The notes: generated by a model from the letters alone, not told the origin. A stretch of 64,000 bases of DNA from Candidatus Binataceae bacterium (GCA_035508495.1 DATJMX010000021.1:1-64000); one strand, 5' to 3'. Shown: positions 17,435 to 26,869, counted from the stretch's first letter. Numbers and translations are program-made.

Positions 17435-18936
17435 AGGCTGACGAGAAGTCTCTGCAGCCCGATCTGCACCACCGTTCGCAGGAAGGCTCGGTCTGGGCCA
17501 GTTTCGCACGTAGTGTGCGAAACAATGCAATGGCGGAGATTGGTGTTCAGGCTATCCGCATCTCTGCCATGATTATTCTGGCCCGCCAGCTTGCGCCGTC
17601 TGATTTTGGTGCGTTTAGGGTGCTCCTGATTGTAGGCTTGATCGGGATCTTAGTATACGAAGCTGGAATCCCCGACGCGCTCATCAGATTAAAGGACCTT
17701 CGGCGTGAGCACGAGGTCACCGCATGGTCCGTTAGCATCGTCCTCGCGATAGCAAGTGCCGGTCTTCTTTGGTTTGGCGCTCCCTTTGTGGCGACCTGGA
17801 TGAGGATGCCGACGCTGAGAATTGGCATCAGGCTTCTATGTATTCCAATACTGCTCGAAGGGACCGTCGCAATTTCAAACGCTCGATTGCAGAGAACGTT
17901 TCGTTATGGGGTCCTTGCTCTTGCAGATCTGTTAGGCGAAGTTGCCTTTCTCGGTGTTGGCGTTGCCGTAGCTTTGGGGAGTCTCAAGGAATGGAGCCTT
18001 CCCGCAGCGTTGGCTTGCCGGCTGTTGATACATGCCATCACTGTGTGGATTGCTGAGCCTCGGCCTCCGATCGGATGGCCAACCGCTTCGGCATTTCGAG
18101 AGCTCGCATCGTTCGCGTCCGCCGTTTCAGGAGGCCAGCTAGTCTATTTACTCTCCAGCAACGCCGATTTCCTGCTTGTCGGCAGACTACTCGGAAGCGC
18201 CGCACTTGGATTTTACGTGATCGCGTGGGATCTGTTGCGATTTATTCCGGATCGCTTGAATCAAGTTGCGGGCAGGGTAACCTATCCGGCCTTCTGCAGG
18301 TTCCAGGACGACAATAACGAGTTGGCGCGAGCATACCTGGGATTCTTCGAGCATATCGCTCGTATCGTTCTACCAATCTTGATCGTTGTCGTCGTGGCAG
18401 CTCCAGAGCTGGTTTTCACGGTATACGGCCGGCAATGGTTGCCTGCTGCTGGGCCGCTGCGTCTCCTGGCCGGAGGGTTGACACTAGCAGGTCTTCGAGT
18501 CGGTATCGGATCCTTGTTCTACACCAAAGGATACCCTTCCATCGACATCTACCTGCACACCCTTCGACTCGTTCTGATCATAGTCGTCGTCACGTTGTGT
18601 GCTCCCTTTGGACTTGTGGCAGTCAGCGCCGGAATGAGCGGAGTCGAAGGAGTTATCAGCATAGTTGGAATATGGACGGCCTCTTACCTGATCGAACTTA
18701 ATCCCTTGCGACTCTTGGCGGCTGCAGGTCCTGGCGTCCGACTGGCGATGATCTGCGGTATTTGTGCGGTGTTGTCGAAGACCGTCGCCGTTGGAGCTAA
18801 GCTCGAACGCCCGGAAGTTCTAATCGTGGTCGCGGCAATATGTGCACTGGCGTATTGCTCGCTCGAAGCGCAGACGCTGACGAGAATGTTCACTGCCGCT
18901 TTTAAGGGAAGATCCCTGGAGGCATTAGACTTGTAG
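17431..18936 (+). CDS. Wzx-type flippase (MATE-like polysaccharide transporter)
   Basis: A 501-residue membrane protein with 12-14 predicted hydrophobic segments. The N-terminal IRISAMIILARQLAPSDFG is the classic start of the RfbX/Wzx and PST family, and LLIVGLIGILVYEAGIPDALI follows the family pattern. It should flip lipid-linked repeat units across the inner membrane before polymerisation by the Wzy-type protein at 7.1-8.6 kb. The start overlaps the preceding stop by 4 bp. Confidence 0.9.
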   Translation: MKADEKSLQPDLHHRSQEGSVWASFARSVRNNAMAEIGVQAIRISAMIILARQLAPSDFGAFRVLLIVGLIGILVYEAGIPDALIRLKDLRREHEVTAWSVSIVLAIASAGLLWFGAPFVATWMRMPTLRIGIRLLCIPILLEGTVAISNARLQRTFRYGVLALADLLGEVAFLGVGVAVALGSLKEWSLPAALACRLLIHAITVWIAEPRPPIGWPTASAFRELASFASAVSGGQLVYLLSSNADFLLVGRLLGSAALGFYVIAWDLLRFIPDRLNQVAGRVTYPAFCRFQDDNNELARAYLGFFEHIARIVLPILIVVVVAAPELVFTVYGRQWLPAAGPLRLLAGGLTLAGLRVGIGSLFYTKGYPSIDIYLHTLRLVLIIVVVTLCAPFGLVAVSAGMSGVEGVISIVGIWTASYLIELNPLRLLAAAGPGVRLAMICGICAVLSKTVAVGAKLERPEVLIVVAAICALAYCSLEAQTLTRMFTAAFKGRSLEALDL

Positions 18937-18987
18937 GCTTGATCGAGTCTCTGGATATCGCTCTATTCGATGGTTTCAAGGAGCTGT

Positions 18988-19848
18988 ATGGCGAGTTACG
19001 TGGCGATAACCCCTGCGAAGGATGAAGAGCGCTTGATGCCCGGCGTCATCGCTTCGATGTTATCTCAATCTCATCAAGCTGGACGATGGATAATTATTGA
19101 CGACGGATCGACTGATGCGACTCCGCAGATCCTCGACCAAGCCGCACGCGATAACCCTTGGATCGAGGTGCACCACCTCGCCAAAGACCGTCCAAGGGCT
19201 GCCGGCGGAGAGTCCGTGATTATGCAATTCCTGCCGACTCGAGTGTGGAATGAATATGATTATATTCTCCGCTTGGATGCCGACCTTACGTTTGACAGCG
19301 AGATGGTCAGACAACTGATGCACGAATTCGAGGTGACACCCGATCTCGGTATCGCCGGAGCGATGCTGCTAGAACGAAATCCGGAAGGAATATGGCAAGA
19401 AGCCAAACAGCCTGGGTTTCACACCCGAGGTGCAGTGAAGCTCTACAGTCGTGGATGCTTTGAGGCGATCGATGGCTTGGATGCGGGACTGGGGTGGGAT
19501 ACGTTAGACGAGATTCGAGCGATGATGCATGGGTATACCACCCATTCCTTCCCATATATTCAAGCTCGACATCATCGCACCCAGGGAACCGCCGACGGGA
19601 TCGTCAAGGGCCGCCTCGCCGCGGGCCGCGCGGCCTACAGGATTGGCTATTCACCGATATTCATGTTCGCCCGGTCGTTGTGGAGATCCGTACATCCGCC
19701 ATTCGTACTAGGCGGGCTGGCGCTTCTCGCAGGATATTGCGAAGGCTACATCCGCGGCCTACCCAAAGCGGTAACTCCGGATGTCGAGAGCTTCGTCAGG
19801 CGGCAGCAGCGGTTACGCCTACTTGGCAAACAGTCGGTCTGGAACTGA
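18988..19848 (+). CDS. Family 2 glycosyltransferase
   Basis: About 286 residues with a GT-A fold: VAITPAKDEERLMPGVIASM, nucleotide-binding IIIDDGSTDATPQIL and the metal-binding DxD in YILRLDADLTFD. The acceptor-side motif GLDAGLGWDTLDEIRA is analogous to the ED-containing motif of GT2 enzymes. A hydrophobic stretch near the C-terminus (FVLGGLALLAGYCEGYI) suggests membrane association. ATG 18988 is chosen because AAGGAG lies at 18978-18983; an in-frame ATG at 18970 has no ribosome site. It presumably adds one sugar of the repeat unit. Confidence 0.9.
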   Translation: MASYVAITPAKDEERLMPGVIASMLSQSHQAGRWIIIDDGSTDATPQILDQAARDNPWIEVHHLAKDRPRAAGGESVIMQFLPTRVWNEYDYILRLDADLTFDSEMVRQLMHEFEVTPDLGIAGAMLLERNPEGIWQEAKQPGFHTRGAVKLYSRGCFEAIDGLDAGLGWDTLDEIRAMMHGYTTHSFPYIQARHHRTQGTADGIVKGRLAAGRAAYRIGYSPIFMFARSLWRSVHPPFVLGGLALLAGYCEGYIRGLPKAVTPDVESFVRRQQRLRLLGKQSVWN

Positions 19849-19879
19849 TTCCTGTCGGTCGATTTTCAGAGAGGTATGT

Positions 19880-21112
19880 ATGGCTCGGATCGTGATGATC
19901 GCTTACACGCACTACGCGGTTGACGCCAGAGTTAAGCGGCATGCTCAAGCATTGGCCGATCGCGGAGATTCGATAGATGTAATCTGTCTGACCAATCAGC
20001 AAGACGGGAACTGCAACGGCGTTAATGTTATTGGATTGAGAATTCCCCGCTATCGCGGAAGCAGTTCAATATCTTACATACTTAGTTATCTGTGGTTCTT
20101 CGCCGCCGCAGCCTGGAAGGCGCTTCTCCTGGCCTTTCAGCGGCGCTATGACGTCGCGATAGTCTGTTCGATGCCAGATGCGGTAGTCTTGTGCGCTCTT
20201 CCGCTGAAACTCTTAGGCACAAAAGTCGTGCTCGATGTTCACGACACGATGCCCGAGTTGTTTCAGGATAAGTTTCCCGGCTGGTTGGGCCGTACGGGGG
20301 CTTTTCTATTGAAGTTCGAAGAGCGATTCAGTGCGTTGTGTGCCGACCGGATTGTCGCTGTGCACGAGTTGCATCGGCGCAGGCTAGAGGCGACGGGAAT
20401 TAAGCGCAGGAAGTTAGTGGTGGTGCTCAATGCGCCGGATCGCCGGATCTTCCAAGCGGAGACCTGCGCAACAGTTCCCGAGCGGCGAGGCGCCTTTGTT
20501 ATAGTCTGCCATGGCACTATTGCAAGGCGCCTTGGAGTCGATCTGGCGCTGAACGCGTTGGCGCTCACAGGTGATCGGATTCCGGAGGCTCGCTTACTTC
20601 TGATTGGATCGGGTGACTACCTACCGGAAGCAAGGCGGCTCATTGATCAGTTGAATTTGCGCGATCGCGTAGAGCTCTTGCAGCCGATGCCACTAGAACA
20701 GCTGCCAGCGGTGCTTCGGCAAGCATCAGTAGGTCTGATCCCAAATCTCGCAAGCAGCGCAACGCGTCTTATGCTCCCCGTTAAGCTCATGGAGTATGCG
20801 GCGCTGAATATTCCTATCGTGGCGGCTCGTCTTGAGACGGTCGAACACTATTTCGGAGAGGATGCCATCAGATTTTTTGAACCGAACGACGCCGCCGACC
20901 TGGCTCGTGCGCTGGAGGAAGCACGTTCGGACGAAAGTGGAAACGCCCGTCGGGCCAGGAACGCCGGCCGAATTCTGGAAGACATAAGTTGGGACCGGCA
21001 GAGGAAGAATTACCTCACAACTATTGACGCGCTGTGCGGTTCGAATGTGACGCTCCCTATTGATCTCGGAGTCGAGAACCGGCGACAGCGACTTCAACAT
21101 AAGAGTTCTTAA
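19880..21112 (+). CDS. Family 4 glycosyltransferase (GT-B)
   Basis: About 410 residues. N-terminal MARIVMIAYTHYAVDARVKRH and KVVLDVHDTMPELFQDKFP are seen in EPS GT4 enzymes, followed by the Rossmann-like C-terminal half (FVIVCHGTIARRLGVDLAL, LLLIGSGDYLPEA, PVKLMEYAALNIPIVA). ATG 19880 has GAGAGG five bases upstream; the longer in-frame extension overlaps the preceding gene and is not expected to be translated. Likely adds a sugar to the lipid-linked repeat. The donor cannot be read from sequence. Confidence 0.92.
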   Translation: MARIVMIAYTHYAVDARVKRHAQALADRGDSIDVICLTNQQDGNCNGVNVIGLRIPRYRGSSSISYILSYLWFFAAAAWKALLLAFQRRYDVAIVCSMPDAVVLCALPLKLLGTKVVLDVHDTMPELFQDKFPGWLGRTGAFLLKFEERFSALCADRIVAVHELHRRRLEATGIKRRKLVVVLNAPDRRIFQAETCATVPERRGAFVIVCHGTIARRLGVDLALNALALTGDRIPEARLLLIGSGDYLPEARRLIDQLNLRDRVELLQPMPLEQLPAVLRQASVGLIPNLASSATRLMLPVKLMEYAALNIPIVAARLETVEHYFGEDAIRFFEPNDAADLARALEEARSDESGNARRARNAGRILEDISWDRQRKNYLTTIDALCGSNVTLPIDLGVENRRQRLQHKSS

Positions 21113-21127
21113 AGGAAGGAGCAAAAA

Positions 21128-21931
21128 GTGATCAAAGGTACTACTCTCGTAATTGGCTTGGGCGAGGTTGGAGGGGCGCTTGCGCAGGTGCTGGAAAGAT
21201 CCCAGCGAATCGTGAGACATGATATCCAGCCGGTCGAAATCAATGAAGAAATCGGGGTGGCTCATCTCTGCTTTCCTTTTCACTCGTCAGAGCAATATGA
21301 AACCACGGCCATCGACTACCTTCGGCGATTTTCCCCAAAGCTCGCCGTGATCAACAGTACGGTTACGCCAGGCACAACGCGCAGAATTGCGGCGGCAACG
21401 TCTATACCCACGGCCTTCAGTCCGGTCAGAGGCAAACACGTGCAGATGACGCAGGATCTGGTTCGATACTGCAAGTTCGTCGCAGCACCTGATATTGCGA
21501 CCGCCCGTGCGGCAGAAGAGCATTTCGAACAAGCGGGCATGAAGACGCGCCGCATCAATGGGGTGGATGCGCTGGAAATGGCGAAACTGGCGGAGACGAC
21601 GTACTTCGGAGTTTTGATCGCTTACGCACAGGAGCTCAATCGCTACTGCGAAAAGGTCGGTGGAGACTACTACGAATTGACGAATTTCTTTGATGAGATC
21701 GAGTTCTTACCGCGAGTTCGATATTTCCCGGGTTTTATCGGCGGTCATTGCGTTATTCCAAATATCAATTTGATGCTAAAAGTTGCTCCATCGCCAATTC
21801 TGCAGGCGGTACTCGACTCCAACGAAAGACGAGCGGCGGAGGTCGCGGGCAAAGATCAAGCTCAAAAGCCCTTGCAACGAGTTGCTATCAGCTCGCCCGG
21901 TGATAGTGGAAAGACGTTGGCTGCGAGGTGA
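21128..21931 (+). CDS. Short UDP-sugar-dehydrogenase-like protein
   Basis: 267 residues starting at GTG 21128 behind a strong GGAAGGAG. An N-terminal NAD-binding motif (TLVIGLGEVGGALAQVL) is followed by AVINSTVTPGTTRRI, a LEMAKLAETTYFG helix with Lys153, and FPGFIGGHCVIPN with Cys208. The last matches the catalytic GGHC(I/V)P of WbpA/WecC-type UDP-HexNAc dehydrogenases. Those enzymes run to about 420-440 residues; here the whole C-terminal UDP-binding domain is absent and the intersubstrate loop is short. It could supply the uronic acid needed by the WbpB/D/E-like trio, or be a divergent single-domain enzyme with another substrate. Last plus-strand gene of the EPS operon. Confidence 0.65.
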   Translation: MIKGTTLVIGLGEVGGALAQVLERSQRIVRHDIQPVEINEEIGVAHLCFPFHSSEQYETTAIDYLRRFSPKLAVINSTVTPGTTRRIAAATSIPTAFSPVRGKHVQMTQDLVRYCKFVAAPDIATARAAEEHFEQAGMKTRRINGVDALEMAKLAETTYFGVLIAYAQELNRYCEKVGGDYYELTNFFDEIEFLPRVRYFPGFIGGHCVIPNINLMLKVAPSPILQAVLDSNERRAAEVAGKDQAQKPLQRVAISSPGDSGKTLAAR

Positions 21932-22004
21932 GCAGCGACGTGGCGCCCAATATGGTATCCGCAATGCGAACCAAACCAACTGGTCGCAGTCGTGGCGATT
22001 GGCA

Positions 22005-23060
22005 CTATTCGCGGTCGTCCGAGTTCTGGTGACCGCGATACTTTTCCAGCCGATTATAGAGGGTCTTGAGGCTGACTCCGAGAATCTCCGATGCGCGTAC
22101 TTTGTTGCCTTGCACAGCGTTAAGGGTTCGCAAGATCAACTCGCGCTCTGCCTCTCCGAGGGACGCACCGAGACGAACTTCGATGTCGCCGTCCCTTGGA
22201 GCGCGATGCAAGACGTCGGAGGGCAGGTCTCGGATAGTTATGACCGGAGGCGTTGCAACAACCATCGCCCTCTGGATGACATTGCGAAGTTGCCTGACAT
22301 TGCCGGGCCAATCGTAAGCCATCAACGCGCTGAGGCACTCGTCGTCAACTTTGGCTGGCGAAAGGCGATCGCGTCGAGCAAACAAGGTCATAAAGTGGGC
22401 GATGAGCGCCGGCAGATCCTCGAGGCGATGCCGCAAGGGCGGGATTTCTACCGTGAAGACATTCAATCGATAGAACAGGTCCCCACGAAATTTACCTTCG
22501 CGAATGGTCTGACGAAGGTCGCGGTTAGTCGCTGCCAGAACCCGCACGTCGAGAGGTATCTCGGCGGTGCCACCGAGACGCCGGACACGCCGGTCCTCTA
22601 ACACGCGGAGCAATTTCGCTTGAGCGTCAATTCGCATTTCAGCGATTTCGTCGAGAAGGATGGTGCCGCCGCGCGCGATTTCGAAGCAGCCCAGGCGTCG
22701 AGAATCTGCTCCCGTGAACGCTCCTCGCTCATGACCAAAGAGTTCGCTTTCTATCAGCGTCTCAGGGAGCGTCGCGCAGTTGATGGCGACGTAGGGGCCG
22801 CTGCGTCGTGGCGAGAGTTCATGAATCGTACGCGCAGCTATCTCTTTGCCGGTACCGCTTTCGCCAGTCAGAATCGCGGGCGCATTGCACGGAGCCAGTA
22901 TCTCCAATGCGGAACAGACCTGGCGCATCGAGTTGGAGCTTCCCACCAATACCCTTGTTCCGACAGTGGACATAGAGTGGCCGGGCATCGAACGACTCTC
23001 GGGGCCTGCGATCGGTACCCTCAGAATACGATCTCTGCTGATCAAAAGTTTCGTGTCCAA
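22005..23060 (-). CDS. Sigma-54-dependent transcriptional activator (AAA+ and Fis-type HTH, no receiver)
   Basis: 351 residues. The AAA+ domain has Walker A GESGTGKE, the sigma-54-contacting GAFTGA loop (GHERGAFTGADSRRLG), Walker B GGTILLDEIAEM and sensor motifs RVLAATNRDL and FRGDLFYRLNVF. A Fis-like HTH closes the protein (GNKVRASEILGVSLKTLYNRLEKY). Only about 35 residues precede the AAA+ core, so there is no sensory or phosphoacceptor domain; it may be constitutively competent or controlled by a partner. TTG 23060 has GGAGG seven bases upstream; an ATG at 22988 is an alternative. Sigma-54-like promoters before wzy, wza and the decoration operon are its obvious candidate targets. Confidence 0.93.
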   Translation of the reverse strand: MDTKLLISRDRILRVPIAGPESRSMPGHSMSTVGTRVLVGSSNSMRQVCSALEILAPCNAPAILTGESGTGKEIAARTIHELSPRRSGPYVAINCATLPETLIESELFGHERGAFTGADSRRLGCFEIARGGTILLDEIAEMRIDAQAKLLRVLEDRRVRRLGGTAEIPLDVRVLAATNRDLRQTIREGKFRGDLFYRLNVFTVEIPPLRHRLEDLPALIAHFMTLFARRDRLSPAKVDDECLSALMAYDWPGNVRQLRNVIQRAMVVATPPVITIRDLPSDVLHRAPRDGDIEVRLGASLGEAERELILRTLNAVQGNKVRASEILGVSLKTLYNRLEKYRGHQNSDDRE

Positions 23061-23332
23061 GAGCGGCCCTCCAGCAAGTGTTCGCGAAGCGTCATCTCTC
23101 GCCGGGGAGCGCCGACGAATAAAGGATCAGCGTGGAAGATAAGGATCTGCACTGCCCCATCGTCGTGCGGGGGCTTGCCCGGACGCACGAGTACGGGCGC
23201 GGCCAGTCTCGCCCCTGCCAGGTCCTGCTCGGTTTGACGAACGCGAGAGCAGAAGCGTTTACAAAGAGCCTGACCTACTTTCCTGTACCGACTTAACTTC
23301 CTTGCGAATAAGCTCGGCGTTCCACGGAGGAT

Positions 23333-24190
23333 TTAGAAATAGGCATTGGGCATTTCGCGAGCCTTCCGGCTCCGACGTGCCCACGGGTGATCGAATAAGT
23401 GTAGCAGGTAGATTTGATCGATCCAGCGCGCGTTTTTTAATATTCGCCTGGAACGCAGAAAGCGGTATTGCTCGATCTTGCGCAATTCGTTGCGCTTGTT
23501 AAAGTCTCCAATTGCCAGCAACTCTCCCGCCCATGAATTGTAAGTCGGTAGAACTACGTCGTCAAAATAAAGAATGGGTAAATATATATACTTAGCCGAA
23601 TCCGGATCACTCAATATGGATAGCGCATCGATAGTCGATGAATAGTAATCGAGATCGAATGCGGCGAATCCCAGGGGCGCCTTCCTTATCGGGACATCAG
23701 CTAGAAACGTGGGCACAGTTTCCTTTACGGGGCCCAAGATAAGTTGACAATTGGAAGGAAGCCGAGATCGCAGTCTATCATGGTCCATCGGATAATCGCC
23801 AACCTGGAACTCCTCGGGATGATCCCGGTAGTCTGAAGGAGCTGGCATCCCGGAACCGCTGTCGAAACCCACAACTTGCATACCAATGCCGGTAACATCA
23901 GTGACTCGCTGAGAGAGTTCGCAGAGATTGAGGAGACCTTCGCCTGCGGCCACCCCGAATTCGACGATCGTTATACTCTCGAGGTTCTGCTCGATGGCCT
24001 GATCAGCCGCCGCGAGCACACCATATGCGTAATGAACACGCTGAATCAAATCAAAGTTTATTTTGCTGCGTAGCGATCCGCACGCCGCCATCACCAATGA
24101 CGCTAAATTCAGATGAATCGGCTCGGTCATCCTTTCACGCAGAATGCGGTATCGAGCAGTTGGGCGGTGGAGAATTTTATTCAGTAGCAT
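23333..24190 (-). CDS. SAM-dependent methyltransferase-like protein of the decoration operon
   Basis: 285 residues. VEFGVAAGEGLLNLCEL resembles methyltransferase motif I (EfGvxxGxs) of the TylF/macrocin-type and related sugar O-methyltransferases. VVGFDSGSGMP fits motif II, and FAAFDLDYYSSTIDAL fits the DxDxY segment that binds metal or substrate in this group. The last gene of a tightly packed minus-strand operon (19 bp after the deacetylase-like gene). A sugar or glyceryl O-methylation role is likely from context. The start at 24190 has GGT but no strong ribosome site; an internal ATG about 20 codons further in is possible. Confidence 0.7.
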   Translation of the reverse strand: MLLNKILHRPTARYRILRERMTEPIHLNLASLVMAACGSLRSKINFDLIQRVHYAYGVLAAADQAIEQNLESITIVEFGVAAGEGLLNLCELSQRVTDVTGIGMQVVGFDSGSGMPAPSDYRDHPEEFQVGDYPMDHDRLRSRLPSNCQLILGPVKETVPTFLADVPIRKAPLGFAAFDLDYYSSTIDALSILSDPDSAKYIYLPILYFDDVVLPTYNSWAGELLAIGDFNKRNELRKIEQYRFLRSRRILKNARWIDQIYLLHLFDHPWARRSRKAREMPNAYF

Positions 24191-24209
24191 CGGACCTTAC
24201 TTCCAATCG

Positions 24210-25958
24210 CTAAGACGAGAATAACCGGACTGCGCCCCGCGACAATGCCCTTAACCTCTCGCTCCGAGCAAGGCAGTTGTCGCGAAGTTCAGATAAATAG
24301 CGACGTGCTGTGATAGATAGGTTAAAACCTGAATCAACGCCTTCTGTCTGGCTGCCGTCGAGTGTGCGCACGATCTGAATGCGAACTTCGCCACCCGAAG
24401 GCAGAGTGATCTTTGAGATTAGGGACTCATCCGTCACTTCGTACGGGACTCCAAGATCGTCCGCGCGTACATCGCGTACTGAATCTTTGGATCCAGCGGC
24501 GCGCGAGAAGATGAAACTGATTTGCGTCTCGTACGGATTGCGGAGCAGAAAAGAGTCGGTAAAACTCCGGACACGAGCTGAGTCGTCGCCACATCGCTGG
24601 TACAGACCAGAGGTTGTTAAAGCCTGCTTGAGCGGTGCCCACTGAAGGCGCGGTTCCAATCGTTTGAGTGTTTCAACGAAAGCACAAAGGTCAGTATAGC
24701 CATTCTTGAAAATATCATGATGAGCGGCTACCAGCGCAGGTTTGCCAAGAAAGAGATCAAGCGCGAAGGAAAACACTGCTGTTGGATAGTGCCGGCCGAA
24801 AAGCGGAAGCCCCTCAGCCTCAATCGCTGGAGATAGGAAATCTCTGAGGGTAAGGTAGTCGGAACCTGCATCGGTTGGCAATAAAGTAGTATTGACTGCG
24901 GCGATGAATCCTGCGCCGCCCAACGCCGTCAACGACGCCCTAGAGAAGACACCCTGGGGGAATACCATTACACGATCGGCGACTAGCCCTGTCCCCGAAT
25001 CGTGCGCCCGAATACGCTGGAGCGCTCTCGAGACCTTCCGACTTAGTGTGCCTTCGTCGGTAATACCGAATTCCCCATCGGTGTGATCGCATCCATGCAC
25101 GCAGATCGAGAGCCTCGATGGATTGCGCTTGTAGAGGTCCGTAACGCGCCTATCGCTCCGGCGGTAATTCCAAGGAATGAAAGCTAGTGTGCTTGCGAAA
25201 TCGTATTGCTGTAGCGACTCCAACAATGCTTCGTGCGACAGAAACCCGTAGCGTGGCCGCAGCAGGGGATCATCAATAATCAGTGTCGCGCGTGGAAAAG
25301 GATTCTCCCAACAGGCCGATCCAAACACGTGTTTGGCGAAAATCAGAAATGGAAGCAGGTTGGGAAGGGAGTCATGGAGGGCATCGCAGCGAGAAATGTT
25401 CAAGTCGAGATCCGTGATCGACTGGCCAGCGCACAGAAAGAGTTCGGACAGCAGTCCCTCTCTCTTGAGGTAGTAGGGGCGATTGTCGGCGAAGAGCAAA
25501 TTGACTAGGCTGCCTCCCGGCGCCGCGCTCTCGAAAACAGGCCGACGGCGGTCTGCGCTAGCCGTGAAGGTGAGCCCCGCGAGCTGGCGGCAAAGCTTGT
25601 TGTCAGCAAAATCGTGCCTCACCGTGCCGCCGGGCAGTTCTGAGATCCGTGCGATCGCACCGTCAGTCAGTTGGCAAAGTATTTCCCTCTCGCTTTGATC
25701 GGTGAAACCATAGACAAACGCCGCGCTAAATGTCTGAAGTAGCGAGGTTGCGCTCGCTCCCATCCTGAGCGCGATTGACGCAAGTGTCCGGCTGTGTATT
25801 GCGATCGCTGCGTTCCGGCCAACGCAAGGATCAGTGACGAAGGCGTCTGCCGTGGTGACGATACGTGTTGGAATACCAGAGAATCGAGCAAGCTTAGCGA
25901 TGCGATGACCAAACTCAGTCGTTCTTTCGAGGTCGAGGGTTACCAGGTGCGTCAGCAT
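24210..25958 (-). CDS. Large polysaccharide-deacetylase-like protein
   Basis: 582 residues. The central part has the carbohydrate esterase 4 pattern: ATLIIDDPLLRPRYGF (Asp pair at 229-230), then SICVHGCDHTDGEFG (HGCDH at 288-292, the His motif) and MVFPQGVFSRASLTAL. The N-terminal 200 residues and C-terminal 150 residues match nothing I recognise with certainty. The arrangement is like the DUF2194/DUF2334 group of predicted deacetylases. It lies 9 bp after the acyl carrier protein gene. A second, NodB-type deacetylase heads the same operon, so the two may act on different positions of the polysaccharide. Confidence 0.65.
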   Translation of the reverse strand: MLTHLVTLDLERTTEFGHRIAKLARFSGIPTRIVTTADAFVTDPCVGRNAAIAIHSRTLASIALRMGASATSLLQTFSAAFVYGFTDQSEREILCQLTDGAIARISELPGGTVRHDFADNKLCRQLAGLTFTASADRRRPVFESAAPGGSLVNLLFADNRPYYLKREGLLSELFLCAGQSITDLDLNISRCDALHDSLPNLLPFLIFAKHVFGSACWENPFPRATLIIDDPLLRPRYGFLSHEALLESLQQYDFASTLAFIPWNYRRSDRRVTDLYKRNPSRLSICVHGCDHTDGEFGITDEGTLSRKVSRALQRIRAHDSGTGLVADRVMVFPQGVFSRASLTALGGAGFIAAVNTTLLPTDAGSDYLTLRDFLSPAIEAEGLPLFGRHYPTAVFSFALDLFLGKPALVAAHHDIFKNGYTDLCAFVETLKRLEPRLQWAPLKQALTTSGLYQRCGDDSARVRSFTDSFLLRNPYETQISFIFSRAAGSKDSVRDVRADDLGVPYEVTDESLISKITLPSGGEVRIQIVRTLDGSQTEGVDSGFNLSITARRYLSELRDNCLARSERLRALSRGAVRLFSS

Positions 25959-25967
25959 ATTCGTAGG

Positions 25968-26288
25968 TTACTGCTGTGCAAAGAGTCTGCGTTGCAGAGC
26001 CTCAATCAAACTACCCATCGAACGCAAATCCTCAGCAGGGAAGTCAAGCGCGTCGTCGGAGCCAGTCAAGGAGATTTCCCGGCCCAATGAGTCACTCAAT
26101 TCATCTTCGACGAAGACCAACAGGTTAACAATGGACAAGGAATCGAGTTCGGTTCCGTCATCGAGTAATCGAGTGTCGCGACTCTTTGCTAAGCGTTGTG
26201 ATTCGGGCAGAAGCTCATTAACCTTCTCTATGGCGCGAAGGACCGCAGCTTCGATTTGAGAACCGGCTTCCGTCTGATGAGGAGTCAT
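25968..26288 (-). CDS. Acyl carrier protein
   Basis: 106 residues, four-helix ACP with the phosphopantetheine site at Ser50 in TELDSLSIVNLLVFVEDEL, flanked by acidic helix II as usual. It is longer than the fatty-acid ACP (about 78) at both ends. The start overlaps the acyltransferase stop (ATGA). Position between an FkbH-type gene and two modifying enzymes suggests it carries a glyceryl or related short acyl group rather than a fatty acid. A dedicated phosphopantetheinyl transferase is not in the window. Confidence 0.88.
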   Translation of the reverse strand: MTPHQTEAGSQIEAAVLRAIEKVNELLPESQRLAKSRDTRLLDDGTELDSLSIVNLLVFVEDELSDSLGREISLTGSDDALDFPAEDLRSMGSLIEALQRRLFAQQ

Positions 26289-26863
26289 TCGTTAGCACAC
26301 TCCTTGTTACTGCTGTTTAGAGTTCCTGCGTTCTGGCCGGGCGACGATAACGAGCGTCTGACAGGCCGCAGCCCGCGGAAAAACGACATGTATGAGGAAG
26401 CCGTCGCCAGCGGAATGGCGGCCGTCGCTATTACCTCGGCGCGCGCAGGTTTTACGAATGCTCGGTCGGGCAGATCACTTGTGACTATTGAGCCAGCCCC
26501 AACTACCGCGCCTTCGCCGATCGTCAACGTACGTCCATTGACGGTGCTGATTAGCGAGCATGCGCCGATCCAGGCATCCCTCTTTATTACGATCCTGCCA
26601 GGTCCTCGGAGATGAGCAAGGATCACGGAGCGCAACGCGATCTCGACGTTGTCTCCGATTTCGATCGCTTCCGGATATTCGTTTTCGATATATACTTCAT
26701 CGCCTATGAAAACGTTGCGGCCGACTTTTACCCCTCGCCAGCGATGAAACATCGGGCGAATGGATTTACTGCCAGGCAGGCTCTGCGCCAAAACGTGAAG
26801 GACACGATTCGATATCCTTCGAAACAGCGGTTTCCGCTGAGTCGTCACCGTCGTCTGTTTCAC
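26285..26863 (-). CDS. Hexapeptide-repeat acyltransferase
   Basis: 192 residues with left-handed beta-helix repeats: VGRNVFIGDEVYIE, IGDNVEIALRSVILAHL, GPGRIVIKRDAWIGACSLI, LTIGEGAVVGAGSIVTSDLPDRAFVKP. It is of the O-acetyltransferase (LacA/CatB-like) superfamily. The GTG start at 26863 lies six bases after the FkbH stop with AAGGA nine bases upstream, and the gene overlaps the ACP start. Next to an ACP, it may transfer an ACP-bound acyl group to a sugar hydroxyl instead of using acetyl-CoA; that is inference. Confidence 0.85.
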   Translation of the reverse strand: MKQTTVTTQRKPLFRRISNRVLHVLAQSLPGSKSIRPMFHRWRGVKVGRNVFIGDEVYIENEYPEAIEIGDNVEIALRSVILAHLRGPGRIVIKRDAWIGACSLISTVNGRTLTIGEGAVVGAGSIVTSDLPDRAFVKPARAEVIATAAIPLATASSYMSFFRGLRPVRRSLSSPGQNAGTLNSSNKECANE

Positions 26864-26869
26864 TGCAGC

